DNA of 64,000 bases from positions 3,143,127 through 3,207,126 of the forward strand of contig JAQFVV010006272.1 of NCBI GenBank assembly GCA_028023455.1, in the 5' to 3' direction. This stretch comes from Epiperipatus broadwayi (lineage: Eukaryota; Onychophora; Udeonychophora; Euonychophora; Peripatidae). Under the pieces are notes generated by a model. The model had not been told where the DNA came from. It searched no databases and worked only from the letters and a program-made list of their open reading frames with translations. How positions within the stretch are numbered: the stretch's first letter is position 1; every line of letters begins with the position of its first letter. A program made the translations under genes and the position numbers. Of this stretch, positions 38,531 through 50,590 are shown piece by piece.

Positions 38531-40440
38531 TAATAGATACAAAATGAATAATATTAAAGTGCATCATAAAAGACAAAATTATAGCTTGACATTGAAGATT
38601 ATAAGTTGAATTGATAATTGTTTTATAATTTGGCTTTTTTTTTATAGAACTTAATAATACATTTTGTTTATCAACATTATTATGAATTAGTGTTTGAATC
38701 ATTTGATTAACTTACAAGGAAATTTTTATAGGATTTCTATAAATTATTTTGCATTTTTTTAATATTGTATTTGCTTAGACAATAACATTGTAAATTGCTA
38801 TTTTTAGCATTTACCACATAATGCAAATTTAGTTTTCTAGTATTAAGTATCTAGTGGTTTATTATATTTAGTAGATCAGGTTATAATTTTCATTTAAGTC
38901 CTTAATTGAATCCAAACTTTTCTGCATTTCACTGGATGAATGTCCAGTATTTACGAAGCGAGCTTATACTAAGTAGAGATGCATCATATTTGAATTAACT
39001 TATATTCTGGATTTATTATATTTCGTTGTTTTATTTATAATAACTTTGTATATGCATGTTAGTATGCCTGGTAAAATATGTTATTCTCTTTCACCAACTT
39101 TTCTGTTTGGCTTAGTACACTATTGTACCGAGCAAACTTCTAAAATATATAAATAAAACATAACACTAAGCTTGATTTAAAAAAATAAGAAAGAAATTAG
39201 AATCTAATTCAATAGTCAATCCAAATATTAAAATTCTTTTACCCATAAAAGGTCTGTTTTATAGTTGTTGCCCACCTGAAATTCAGAGGACAAAAAAAAT
39301 AAGTTTCTCATAAGATTGAGAAATTTTAATGCACGAATTAGCTATTGGTTTATAATCTGACTTCCTTATTAAAACTAAATATATTTTGTTTACTTATATA
39401 CATGTCAATATTTATTTGTGTATGTGTGGAGGTATATAAACACTGACTGAAAAAAATTATAAAAAATCAGTATTTTATTTATAAAACCATCTTCTTCTTT
39501 TTTTAAAGTATAATTTGTTCAATAATTTTTGTCATCTGTATATCAAGAACGTTATTATGAAATATAATTTTAAAAAATCCCCTGACGTTTGCAAATATCA
39601 CTTCTATTTGTAATCTACAAATATATTAATATATATATTAATTCCTGAGAATTTCGCTAGATGTCAGTTTCTTTTAACTAAATTGTACAGGCAATTTCTA
39701 AAGTGTTGGGTTTTTTATCGGGAGTAAAAGTAAATATAAAAATTTATTAAACCAGTACCATAAATAATAAAGTATTATATCGTTCAAACATTTTAATTTT
39801 AAAAATACATAGCACTATATTTTCTGTTTGATGTAAAATATAAATTTTTAGGTTAAAGTTACTATGCCCAAATAATTGATTATCATTAGAAGCAGTTTAC
39901 TTTTATTTGACATTCTCTTTATTATTCTAGCTTCTCAATATTTAGAATGAACAAACATTAATTATCTGCTTACATAATTAAGTAAGATATCTTAAGACAT
40001 ATAAAGGTTCAGACATTTACTAAAGAAAAGTAGTCGTATGTTGTTTTAAAAATTGGCTTTATTCATGCTAAGCATGCTTTGGTTACATGTCAAAGATTAC
40101 AATCGCAAAGTGAGCAGATAATATTTTTAATGAATTACATAATTACAATATATATGTGTGTGTGCATGCATGTGTGTATCATCTATACTTATAACCTAGG
40201 TTCAAATCCAGACTGGGTAAAACTTCAACTTTTTTTTTCATTGTTTTAATAGACTTAAAAAAATGTTCCTTCAAATAGTTAGTTCTTAGCTGTCATAACA
40301 CACTAATAGTAATCAAAAAATGAAAAAAAATATTTTTTTTCTAGAACATGAAAAAAGAATGGACACCCAAGGGAAAAATCTGGCAAGCAATGGCCTTTTT
40401 TAATTGTTTTTTAAGGTCTTGTTTGAACTATTTAGAAACA
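38531..40440. other. AT-rich non-coding DNA
   Basis: Nothing recognised. The frame at 38490-38702 (minus) overlaps the end of the RTE copy and is not a gene. A B-box-like GGTTCAAATCC stands alone at 40200. Confidence 0.5.
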
Positions 40441-40449
40441 ATTTTACTT

Positions 40450-40620
40450 ATATTTAATGAGCATGCTAATAACTCTAATTAAGCTTTATAATTAAATGCC
40501 ACAAGAGAAAGCATTTAAAATCTCCATCTAGAATTATCCCATCCCCAAATCAGTTTTACGCTATTGACTCCCCTCAGTGAGATGCTAAAATATTCAGACA
40601 TTAGATCTAAAATACCAACA
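40450..40620 (+). repeat. non-palindromic relative of the 37.2-kb foldback, copy 1
   Basis: Follows one arm of the 37179-37491 element in order: GCTAATAACTCTAA, AAGCTTTAT, AAGAGAAAG, TTAAAATCTC, CCC-TC-CCA-A-CA-TTT, and CCCCTCAGTG. It then runs past the arm into a TCAGACATTAGATCT-like version of the loop, but has no second, inverted arm. Confidence 0.6.
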
Positions 40621-40865
40621 CAAGGCCAGCACTTATCTAATTCTTAAACTATTAAGTAGAAAATCTGAAATTTTCAGACACTTATATGTATTCAAATCGG
40701 CTATCTAACTTAAATAGCTATATGGGTCTGAACACACTTCAGCCTTATCATATATTAATAGCCTTAGCAATATAACATTGCTTAAAACCTAAAAGCAAAA
40801 TTATAATAATAAATAAAATCAAGTCATACATTATATAACATAAGTTGATAGCTTGTATTACAAAA

Positions 40866-40990
40866 TAAAATAATGAGTGTGCTAATAGCTCTAATCAACT
40901 TTATCAATCAATGCTGCAAGAAAAAGCATAATAAATTTTGCATATATATATATTGTAACTGACAATAAAAATCTCTAATAATGAATAAGA
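40866..40990 (+). repeat. non-palindromic relative of the 37.2-kb foldback, copy 2
   Basis: Starts with ATGAGTGTGCTAATAGCTCTAA, then CAACTTTAT and GCAAGAAAAAGCA. After an AT-rich interruption it carries AAAAATCTCTAATAATGAATAA. It lies about 416 bases after copy 1 in the same orientation. Confidence 0.5.
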
Positions 40991-41379
40991 ACAATAAAGA
41001 ATTTTAATAAAATCTATGAACAATACAAATGCAATATGTACAGAAATAGTAGTAGTCTCTTGTTGGATGAACCAAAGGTGCAGAAAACTATTCTAATAAT
41101 GAATAAAATTTATTAAATGATTGTGTAAAATAATACACTACTCATCACACTAGACAACTAATATCATGAATGGAATTGATTATCAGTAAATATCCTCAGA
41201 TTACATAACCCCAAATGTACTGAAATATTATAACTTAGCAGTGTTAGTTGGCCACATTTGCATAGCTATTGACAATAAATAGAATTATGAACCAAATAGT
41301 TTTTTCAACTAATATAATACATATCTGGACAATCTAAATATGTTGAGTAAAAGATCATACTCAAGCAATATTATTGTTA

Positions 41380-41462
41380 AAGGGAGGTTGCCTTGACTAC
41401 AGTTTGAAATTGTTGGTTGCTATTGATATTGAGATTGTCTAAGTGTTGACTGGCTTTTAATG
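41380..41462 (+). repeat. dispersed repeat, copy 2
   Basis: Counterpart of 20925-21012, in the same orientation, with similarity ending at TTTTAATGA on one side and at TGTTAAA on the other. Confidence 0.7.
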
Positions 41463-43074
41463 AAAATATAATGAGTAATCAAGTAACTTGATCACAAATG
41501 GTTTTATAATAATTCATATCAACATGTACAATGGACTTATAAATTTATAAAGAGCTCCTTTGAATCCATATGCATACTTTTGACTGGCAAATAAAATAAA
41601 ATTTATTAATTGTTTTACTGGATAGTGAAATATCACCTGGAATATACTATAGGGTAAGATAAAATATTTATATAATATTTCATGCAGTAATAAATCAAAA
41701 TATTTATTAAAATAAACATCCATTTATATGTGGCATTTAGAACAAATAATAATTCATAACAGCAATTAACATCCTATAATGTGCATTTATAATTTATTTA
41801 TAGTTCACTCTTGCTATAATATAATGAAATGTGATATGTTTTATAATTAAAATATCAATATATATTAGTCAGATAAGGGTTAACTATATATTCCGCTCAT
41901 ACAAGAAAAAAATAAAATTTACAGGTGAATTTTAATATTATTATAAAACAATATAACCAAGTAATATTTTTTTATAAAGTTATTTATAATTTTAAATTAA
42001 ATTATGTAAATAATATTATATTCTAATTAATCTTTTACTTTGCTTGATTAGTATTAATTAAGATATCTAAATTATCCGATGACAAACTAGACTGCATTGT
42101 AATTAATATTATTATTTTTTAGAAGGAACATATTATAAATATTTGTAAGCATTACCATTTATAATTTCAGCTGTTGTTAATAAGATTTTCTCTAAGCATC
42201 TGATAATATTATTACACATAAAACTTCAATTTAACTTTTTTATCTTGCAATATTTCCTTTGACATCTTCATGCTAACATATGTACTCATAAATATCTATA
42301 GGCATTTTAATTCTTAAATGTTGTTGAGTTATTTTCTTTTGTTGAATTTAAAATATAAATAAATTCTTACAATCTAAACTTCAGTGGCAGTCAGTATAGC
42401 ATTTTGTTGTTAATCATTCCATTTTAAATCATAGACATTAAATGAAGAGAGCAACAGGATCTTTTCTAGGTTTTCTACTCACAATCCATTTCATTTACTG
42501 CTAGTCCAAACTTGTTTATAAGATGATGTAATGTTTAAATTATAAAAATTTTAAGGGAAAGAAAGTATTTGCTATTATTTCTAAAGAAAAATCATTTATG
42601 TCTCTATAGTAACACAAGCAATGCAGTCTAGATTTTTAAACCCTGGGTTTTTTTGAACATGAGATTTCTTCTAATTTTAATAGAGTATTGTTGTCATTCA
42701 GCAATCATTTAAACAAAAATATTAATTTTAATAAATAAATGACTCATTTATCCTACATTTATTTAAAATAAATATATTTTATTAAACATTTAATCTTGAA
42801 TTGTTCTCTTTATTTAACAATTTATAAATCATAGAAAATGACAAAATGAAGATGTGCGTAACAACAATATATACATTGATATGCTTTATAAGGTGTGTAA
42901 TATATATATATATGTATTGTAATGGTAAAAAACTCAGTAGTTCAGGCTAGATATATTTATTTGAACCTAGATACTATACTAAATGAGATGTTTTAAAATA
43001 GTAATTTATAATGTTTATTTAAAAACACAAAAACATATATAAGTTGGTTCCATTTATATATTAGTGATTTTCAA
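41463..43074. other. AT-rich non-coding DNA
   Basis: Nothing recognised. A short AT microsatellite lies at about 42900-42913. Confidence 0.5.
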
Positions 43075-43250
43075 ATGAGATATAAAATAAAATGTTTTGC
43101 AACATTTAATATATTTTCAGTTTTTAAATCTGTACTCATGATTCCAAATGTATATATAAAATAAAACACATTGCAATACTTAATATATTTTCAGTTTTAA
43201 ATCTATACTCATTCCAAATGTATATATAAAATGAAACACCTTGCAAACTA
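43075..43250 (+). repeat. minisatellite of about 70-77 bp, first block
   Basis: A little over two units share TATATAAAATAAAAC, TTAATATATTTTCAGTTT, AAATCT-TACTCAT and TTCCAAATG. Units differ by small deletions. Confidence 0.8.
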
Positions 43251-43549
43251 TATATAAAATCTATATTTTCTCTATTGTCTGATTAGTGAATGTATGAATG
43301 TTTGTCCAATGTCACATGCCAATTTTGTAATCACCATGTTTACACAAATGAAGTTATTCTGCCATTAAATAAAAATGCTGGAAAAAAGTCAGTATGAGTG
43401 CTTTTAACTAAAGAGATATAGTATATATTTCATGATAAAGGTTCACAGCCAGCTGCAGAAACAGCCACAAATAATTTGGCATTAGGGCACTCAGTGCTGC
43501 CATGGTTTGTTAATCCTCTAATATAGCTGAGATGAACAACAAACTTAGC

Positions 43550-44044
43550 AATATTTAATAAAAAATGATATTTACATTAAATATTTAAAAAACGATTACA
43601 GCAACCAATTTAAAAAATATTACAAATATTATTTTATAAACAAAAATATTATAAAAACAACCGATCTTTTTGTAGTCTAATATTAATAAATGGTAACTAT
43701 TAATAAAGCAAAAAAAATCTATTACAATGCTATTGAAAAGTTGAAACAAAAAAAATTAATGTTTTTTTATTCAGAGGGATTACTGAAGTAAATATATATT
43801 TGTGCCTTAACATAGTTAAATATAACAGGCATATTTAAAAATGTAAATTTTAATTTAGATTTATTAAAATTTAGAAAAAAATTGTTAAATCAAACAATTA
43901 TTATTCTATCAACATGACAATTTTTCAGACTGGTATATAATTCTCACATTTATAATCTTTTTTTTAATTTACATTAAATCTTTAATAAAAACTGTAAAGC
44001 AACCATTTAAAAAAACCATGGGTCTTTACAAGTCTGGGTGCATC
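43550..44044. repeat. diverged direct repeat between two minisatellite blocks
   Basis: Similar blocks recur about 400 bases apart: TTTACATTAAAT, CAGCAACCAATTTAAAAAA near 43600, and TTTACATTAAAT, AAAGCAACCATTTAAAAAA near 43970-44015. A GATCTTTTTGTAGTCT/GGTCTTTACAAGTCT pair follows each. The interval may have grown by an old segmental duplication. Confidence 0.45.
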
Positions 44045-44200
44045 TGGTAGTTAATATATTTTCAGTTTTACATATATACTTATAATTCCAAATGCATATA
44101 CAAAATGAAATGTATCTTAATAGTTAATATATTTTCAGTTTTAAATCTATACTCATAATTTCAAATGATATATATATATATATCACAATAATTAATGTCT
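44045..44200 (+). repeat. minisatellite, second block
   Basis: Two further units of the family at 43075-43250: TTAATATATTTTCAGTTTT occurs twice, each with a TATACT-ATAATT-CAAATG continuation, ending in an AT microsatellite. Confidence 0.75.
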
Positions 44201-45410
44201 TCCCAGTTTTATGTCTATGGTATTTTAATATTATAAAGTGAATATTTACCATTAAAAACATTTAAATCCTGTTTTTTTTTAGATATTATTTTCTTTTTTT
44301 ATGATAACAGTTGTCTTAATGTCTTGTAAAATGCAAATTTCTCCCACTTATACACTGAATACTTGATTTGTAGTTATAGCAGCATGGTGCATTTAGAATA
44401 TCAATATGTCTTTGGCAATTTAGCAGCATAGTACATTGCTTCTTTTTACTGGCATCTTAGAGGCATTTTACTTATTATACAGGACTGCATATTTAGAGTC
44501 TTCTGACTGGTTGGCTACTTTTTTGCTTAGCCTTGCATAATAATTTGTTCACTATTGGAATAAAACATTATTGTAGCTTCTGATATATGCATTGCAATTT
44601 TTATTAGTGGTGAGGCAAAATCTCTTCTCCACATGGCTTATTTCAACACTGTATAGTGTCTACAAATTTTGAATGACCCCTTTTTATACCTCTTTGTTAT
44701 CTTTCCCCTGTATATTTCATTTGCCATCACTTGTACAATAATGTAGACTATTTGCATATGTTTTTGTCATCTGTTTTTTGAAACATAATGAAGTCCATTT
44801 TAAAATCTCAGACCCTAGAGTAAAAAATATATCATTCTTCTCTTCTAAAACATGTGGAGAAAAGAAGATTGTCTACAATATTAGACTACTTTATATCAAC
44901 AGAAGAAACAATTAGAAAGAAATAGCTGTTTGCTTTTTTTTCTCTATCTACTTGTGTTCTAATGTAGGAAGATATAAAATTCTTTGCCAATTTTTCTATT
45001 TTTATTTCTAATTTCTAAAATATCATTTAATTATAATTTTAATCTTAGACTTGAATTCACCAATTTATTTTCTATAAGAATTGACAAAATTTTATTTATA
45101 AATCAATTTAGAACAGGTAAGATCTCAAAAATACCTTAAAATTTATGAACTACTTTAAGATTGACTTGCGTTTACAATTATTTTTCTTTTCCTTCACAGT
45201 CTCATTTTTTATTATCTTTATACTCACATGTTACAGAGTAAATGGTCAATAAAATTCTGTATAAATTGCCAAAACATTTAATATGATTAAAATGTATATT
45301 AATATTTTTTTAAGTCTCATGTGCAATTTTTTTATTATATATATTAAACAAAATACACAAGAATAATTCTACAAAATTAAAAATGCCTATATAAAACTAA
45401 AAAATAACTT
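44201..45410. other. AT-rich non-coding DNA with a C/G-richer patch
   Basis: The part at 44340-44780 is somewhat less AT-rich, with repeated text (GCAGCATGGTGCATT, then GCAGCATAGTACATT). It may be an old repeat but carries no recognisable protein motif. Confidence 0.4.
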
Positions 45411-45442
45411 CTTTGCCTATAGCCATTATGGCTTCTTCCACC
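45411..45442 (-). ncRNA. hammerhead-like motif in PLE-3 3' region
   Basis: On the minus strand TGGAAGA is followed by AGCCAT-A-ATGGCT, a perfect 6-bp hairpin. The GAAA that should follow is damaged (GGCAAAG). It lies about 100 bases after the GIY-YIG remnant. Confidence 0.35.
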
Positions 45443-45765
45443 ATCTTGAATAGCAATACAATGTCAATATTTAAATCTCATTAAAATCATACAACAGTAA
45501 CATTCCCATAAAATTGTGAATACTAGCACAATTCTACTGTTTATTCAACAAAAGTACTATCAAAACAGAATTCTTTACTACAAATGACTGCATGTTCTGC
45601 AAAAACATATTTATACCTATTCATATAACAATGTAACTTATATAATTTATGCTTCCTAATTCTCTTTTTAAATGCACATTTAATCTCCCCAATGTAATTA
45701 TATCCACAATGATGTAACACTTTATATATAATATTACATGTGTTGACTTTATCAATACAATCCAT
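45443..45765 (-). pseudogene. Penelope-like element GIY-YIG domain (PLE-3)
   Basis: The minus frame 45765-45541 reads CNIIYKVLHHCGYNYIGEIK, AFKKRIRKHK, CYMNRYKYVFAEHA. This is a GIY-YIG nuclease start (IYK...YIGE, then KKR-R-HK), with a His further on. The reverse transcriptase is missing, so the copy is truncated at 45765, exactly where the oppositely oriented PLE-1 starts. The domain sequence differs clearly from PLE-1 and PLE-2, so it comes from another PLE lineage or is an old copy. Confidence 0.75.
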
Positions 45766-47116
45766 TAATAACTATCCAGCTTTTCTTTTCCATATTATCT
45801 CTTCTCCATCTATTTCTAAACTTATATAGTGCATATAAAATATTTTTTAGTATATCTCACTTCCAATAAATCTGATATTGAGTACAGAAATTAAATTACA
45901 AACATGAATATTGAAAGAATTGACTTACTGGTAAGCTTTGATGTAGAAAGTTTATTCACAAATGAACCATGTGAAGAAGTATTGTCTATTGTAAAAAAAA
46001 GATTAAATGGTGATAATAGCTTACAAATCAGAACAACTCCTTATACTGATAGTATAATGGAACTATTAACAGTTTGCATAAAAATAACACAGAATTCTAC
46101 CATCAAAATCAAGGAATGGCTATGGGTTCACCACTGATTAGAAATATTTACATGGAAGAACTTGAAACCACAGCAACAAAAACTACTCCATATCCACCTA
46201 AAGTTTGGCTATGTAGATGATATATTTGTTGTATGACCACATGGTAAAGTACTTTTACAAACTTTCTGGAAACACATCAACAGCATATTCACTTCAATTA
46301 AATTCACAATAGAATCAGAACAAGAACAAAAACTGTCATTCTTAGATGTTCTTGTGACAAGACTTCCTTATGGCAAAATCAAAACTACAGTTTACTGAAA
46401 ACCCACACATACTGGAAAATACTTAGCCTATACATCCAATCACACCACAAACACAAAACATAGAGGTATCCTATCACTATGGAACACAGCAAAATAAGTT
46501 TGTTTAGAAACCAGTGATTTGTAAAAAGAAAAATTCTATATACAACAAACTCTTATTAAAAATTGTTAACCATCAGCTGTTATTAAAAAAATCTTAAATA
46601 TACAACAAAAAAAACCATCAAAAACAATTATTGGTACTGTAATGTACTCATACTTAAATGGCAGACAAATTAAGAAAAATCTGCAATCGGTATAACATCA
46701 GAACAGCTTTCCAGAGTCATACCACACTACAAGGAATTCTAACATCTACAAAGCCTAAACTTGAAATGCTGAAAAGAAAAAACTGCATCTATGAAATACC
46801 GAGTGAGTGTGGAAGAACATATATTGGTGAGACAAGTCATTCCATTGAAATTGCTTGCAAGAATACAAACTTATGGTTAGAAGAAAGAAAACAGATGTGT
46901 CTTAGATAGAAGAGCATATGCATAGTGAAGAAAAGGTACAAAGAAGATTTAAAGAAGTTGCTTACATGAAAATGGCAAATAATGCCATAAATCAACCTAA
47001 TGTGACTATACATAATGTATGGAAAACACCAATCAAATGTGCTTTTATAAAAATGTAGAGAAATCAAGAGGAACCTCATACATAAGTATATGAAATTTCT
47101 ACTGACTGTTGCCTTT

Positions 47117-47204
47117 GGCAGGATGATTCAGTTGGTTAGAGTATTACTTTAAAATTTAATACTCAAAAATATAAGGGTGCAGGTTCAATTCCCATGCTAG
47201 CTCT
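47117..47204 (+). tRNA. tRNA-Lys-like sequence (SINE head or tRNA relic)
   Basis: A clear pol III promoter: A box TGATTCAGTTGGTTAGAG (47124-47141) and perfect B box GGTTCAATTCC (47182-47192). The order and wording (AGTTGGTTAGAG, then ACTTT-AA, AAGGGT, GGTTCAATTCCC) resemble tRNA-Lys(UUU). A stretch of about 15 extra AT-rich bases sits after the anticodon arm and the acceptor ends do not pair well, so this is not a working tRNA gene. It stands between the end of the PLE-1 protein and the PLE-1 hairpin motif. Confidence 0.6.
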
Positions 47205-47226
47205 GCTACTAGCTAGGCCAGCAATA

Positions 47227-47262
47227 CCTGAAGAAGAAAAAAATAATACCTCTTGAAACATT
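47227..47262 (+). ncRNA. hammerhead-like motif in PLE-1 3' region
   Basis: CTGAAGA fits the hammerhead CUGANGA core and TTGAAAC the GAAA segment, in the right order, with an AT-rich spacer between them. Here stem II is poor (AAGA/TCTT only). Position after the GIY-YIG domain matches the other PLE copies in the window. Confidence 0.4.
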
Positions 47263-47385
47263 GTGTGTATACTAACCTGGGTGTTATTACTAACAGTTGA
47301 ATATATTTGGAATATTTAAATAAAGTTAATTTTTTCTAAAGACATTTAATACTCATATTAAATAATGGAAATAGTCCAACATGTA

Positions 47386-48290
47386 ATAACATTACCATTA
47401 AAAGTCATTTATTAACTAGCATGAAACTATCAAGTTCAAATGATTAATACAAAGATAACATCTGACTGAGATCATTGAAAACTAAATTTTGTTATGCACT
47501 CCTACCATGATTGTCAATCACAATAAACTTTAGAAAAGATTAAATGTAAGTTATTTAAATAAAAAAATTATCTTTTAAATACTAACATATTTTTGCTAGA
47601 ACAAGTAATTTATATTTTCTGAACACAATGCCAGTAGAAGTTAAAGAAAAGAAACCTAAAAATAGTTAATAAAGCATTATGAACTAAAATCTGAATTAGA
47701 GTGGGCTTTTTTGGATGGAGAAAAAAGATGTACTCAATATATGGTATTTTCAGGAGTGACTTTGTAATGTGTCATGATATATTCACACTTTAATAGATGT
47801 CTTCATTTTAGCTGTCTACACCATAATGTAATGTACATGCTACTAATAAAACTAAATAAGAGAGCCAATAATTAATATTAGCACATATTAATTTATTATC
47901 ACTAAAAGAAGCATTTGAGACTTTATTATTATAGGGTATAGATATTGAAAATAATTGAATTTACCAAATATGCAAAAAAAAAAAAAAAAGAAATAGTCAA
48001 ACATTAAAAATATATATTTATTAACAAAGTATGAAAAAATATTTATGAATTTAAACTCCAAATGAAAGAATAAGCAATTAATTACCAATGTTTGCAGAAT
48101 ATATGTCTTTTAAACTTACAGAAATTTTACAAACTTTCTTCAATTTATTGTAGATGCTTTTGGCATAGAACTTATCATTAATATCAAGATTTCAACCAGT
48201 AGAAATAAGTTATTAGATGCTGATAAAAAATATTTTTAATTCATTTGTGAGTGATATGACTATCATAATGATATTAATAACATAAAAGGC
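47386..48290. other. AT-rich non-coding DNA
   Basis: Nothing recognised. The minus frame at 47888-48088 is Phe/Ile/Asn-rich and includes a 17-base A-run, so it is chance. Confidence 0.5.
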
Positions 48291-48900
48291 TTTCCAGCCT
48301 TGAATGCTAATAGTGTTAACAATATTAAACTCTTTTAATCTGACCCCAGTCATTACAAACCTGTTACTAATAATAACCATCTATCCAATAAGACAAAAAT
48401 AGCAGAATTGGCCTGACAAATGCTAAATTTCATATAGGAATTCAAAATAAAAGTGAAAAATCAGTTACACAAATTCATTGCAAATTCATAATTTGAGGCC
48501 TCAAGCAAATGTTGAAGGGTTCATAAGTCAACAAAAATTATGTATTTTATTTGATAAATGGTGATTTAAATGAACTTTATCTATAAATAAATCTAATTAT
48601 GATTCTATGACTGCTGATCAACAACTGTATCAAGAATATACAAACAAACTTAATTTAACTGTGCACCCTGATTTACTTAAATCTTTAAAAAAAAATCATA
48701 ATATTAAGCCAAAATGGGCATACTAGACAAAAGTCATGGAACATTGTTTACAAAATTTTACTGCACCCTAACAATAGGTACATCTGTGTAAAATTCAATA
48801 ATGCTATTCAAAAAGACATTAACAAAACCTTACTTTTTTAAATGATACATTGCTTTGTTTTATTAATAGGCCTCTGTTGCTTACTGGGCAAATTAAGAAT
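48291..48900 (+). pseudogene. decayed coding-like sequence of unknown family
   Basis: The + strand holds protein-like runs split by stops and frameshifts: KGFPALNANSVNN, KFHIGIQNKSEKS and, best, DSMTADQQLYQEYTNKLNLT followed by VHPDLLKSLKKNHNIKPKW (about 48610-48722), then YICVKFNNAIQKDINK. The C-content is higher than in the flanks. I do not recognise the protein. A transposon-encoded protein is the likeliest source given the neighbours, but this is inference. Confidence 0.4.
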
Positions 48901-50590
48901 TATTACATTGACTTTATTGTTATAGATTTTCACTTTCTGTTTAATAAGTTTATAACCATATCAAACTTCTAATATTTACTAAAGAAAAGAGCCAGCGTTC
49001 CTCACAGTAACATTCAACTTACAATTCCAAAAAAAGTAAAACAATAAGATTATTCAGAAGAGGTGATTACAGTTATTTCTGTTTTATATGAATAAATTTT
49101 CATTTGACATTTTTTTTATAAAAACATAATAATGTATTCAAAAAATATATAAATATCACATATTTATTTAGAAATACTTATATAATAATTTTACAAAAAA
49201 AATAAGATAAACAATTAATAATAAACTTTTTTTTTCATTTTCAAGATATAACCAAAAGTATATGCTGTGCAAATACAGTAAAATACTTTTACTTCTGTAT
49301 AATATGAGTTGATTTTTTTTTATCAATTCTAAATTTTGTCTGTTGCTTTTAAAAAATTTTGATAGCTCCTAATATTAAAGTACATTAATTAGAATTGATA
49401 AATCATGCAAAACCTTTTGTTAATTAAATTTTTACCATCAAATATTTAAAATGGATTTCTGCCATTAAGGAACATAATGGCAACCTAGCACTAGCTGTAA
49501 GCTTTCATGAATATCAATTAAATGGCTACCAATATTCATATTTATAATTAAAAAATAAAATGAAAATGTTGGCTATAACAAAAAAAATTAAATAAAAAAT
49601 ATTATAGCTTTATTAAAAATAAAATATTGATTATAGTAAAAAAATAATATATTGTTTCTTAATAGTTTTATTTAAATAAAATAACTATATGTCTACCTTA
49701 ATATAGTTAATTTCCATTGCATTAAAAAGTCTTTTATAATAAAGCTCTTTCCTTTTGCTTTATATTTGCTCTCCAAGTTCCCCCAAAAGATATTTATTCA
49801 ATTATAATGTTCACTTATACTCTTAAATATATGAAGTTTCTTATGTGTATTTAATTTTTGTTGAGAGAATTATAAATGATTTTATGCCATCCACAAAAAG
49901 AGTTAAATAATTAACATAAAAAATTATTTATTTAATTTTAATTTGTATTTTTTCTGAAAAAAACATGTTTCTACATGAATTAAAAGGTAGTGTTATGAAA
50001 TTTTAAAAAGGTTTCAAATTGAAGTGGTTTATTTGTTAATTTCAATGTGAATATACAGTAAAATGAGTGAATGAATTAATCTATCTTGAATATAAAATAA
50101 ATCTAATAAGATCAAGAAAAAAGTATGTCATTTGAATATTTTGTTTATTAAAGCAGTCATATTAAAATTAAATTTATTAATTAATACTTATCATGAAAAT
50201 CTCCAAGATTATGCAATTATTTACATGTTACTGCCTATATCTTTTTGATTTTTTTTTAATGCAAGAAAATTTTGATTTAAAAATAATACATGTAATAAAA
50301 AGAAAAATAATTTTAAAAAATGAATAAAAGTTATTAATTCCTTGCAATTTTTTTTTTAATTTTTATTAAAATTTCCTTTATCTCACCTCCAGCACACAAC
50401 TATCTTCACTAACACAAAAACTTAGACTATATCTTTTATTAGACATATGTTTCAATAACAACTTCAATTTTGCAGCATCAGATACCTGGATCTTTAGGTT
50501 TGTAGTGATAGTTTGATATGTTTGCAGTTTATCATTTATTTGTAATATAACGATTAATTCCCCTATTTTTTAACATCAGGTAGAAAGAGA
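48901..50590. other. AT-rich non-coding DNA
   Basis: Nothing recognised. Confidence 0.5.

Larger units (their letters stand above)
45779..47385 (+). pseudogene. Penelope-like element (PLE-1), 5'-truncated
   Basis: Several broken frames give the PLE order. A weak upstream part comes first (45790-45900, with TSNKSDIEYRN). Next are LLVSFDVESLFTNEP (motif A, near 45930), GMAMGSPL (motif B, 46113-46136), GYVDDIFVV (catalytic, near 46207), LSFLDVLVTR (46333-46362) and KPTHTGKYLAY. The linker is RKICNRYNIRTAFQS, then the GIY-YIG domain: CIYEIPSECGRTYIGET (46780-46840), EVAYMKMANNAINQP and TIHNVW. At least four stops or frameshifts and the missing segment between motifs A and B make it non-functional. 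Its 3' region holds a tRNA-like module, a hairpin motif and a tail shared with the foldback at 16.7 kb. Confidence 0.88.

Noticed and set aside
40198-40212. B-box-like GGTTCAAATCC
   Set aside because: No A box at the right distance and no tRNA-like fold. A single 11-mer is not evidence of a SINE.
44620-44720. CTCTTCTCCACAT string shared with the antisense of RTE copy B
   Set aside because: The match is limited to about 14 bases and the neighbouring RTE motifs do not follow.
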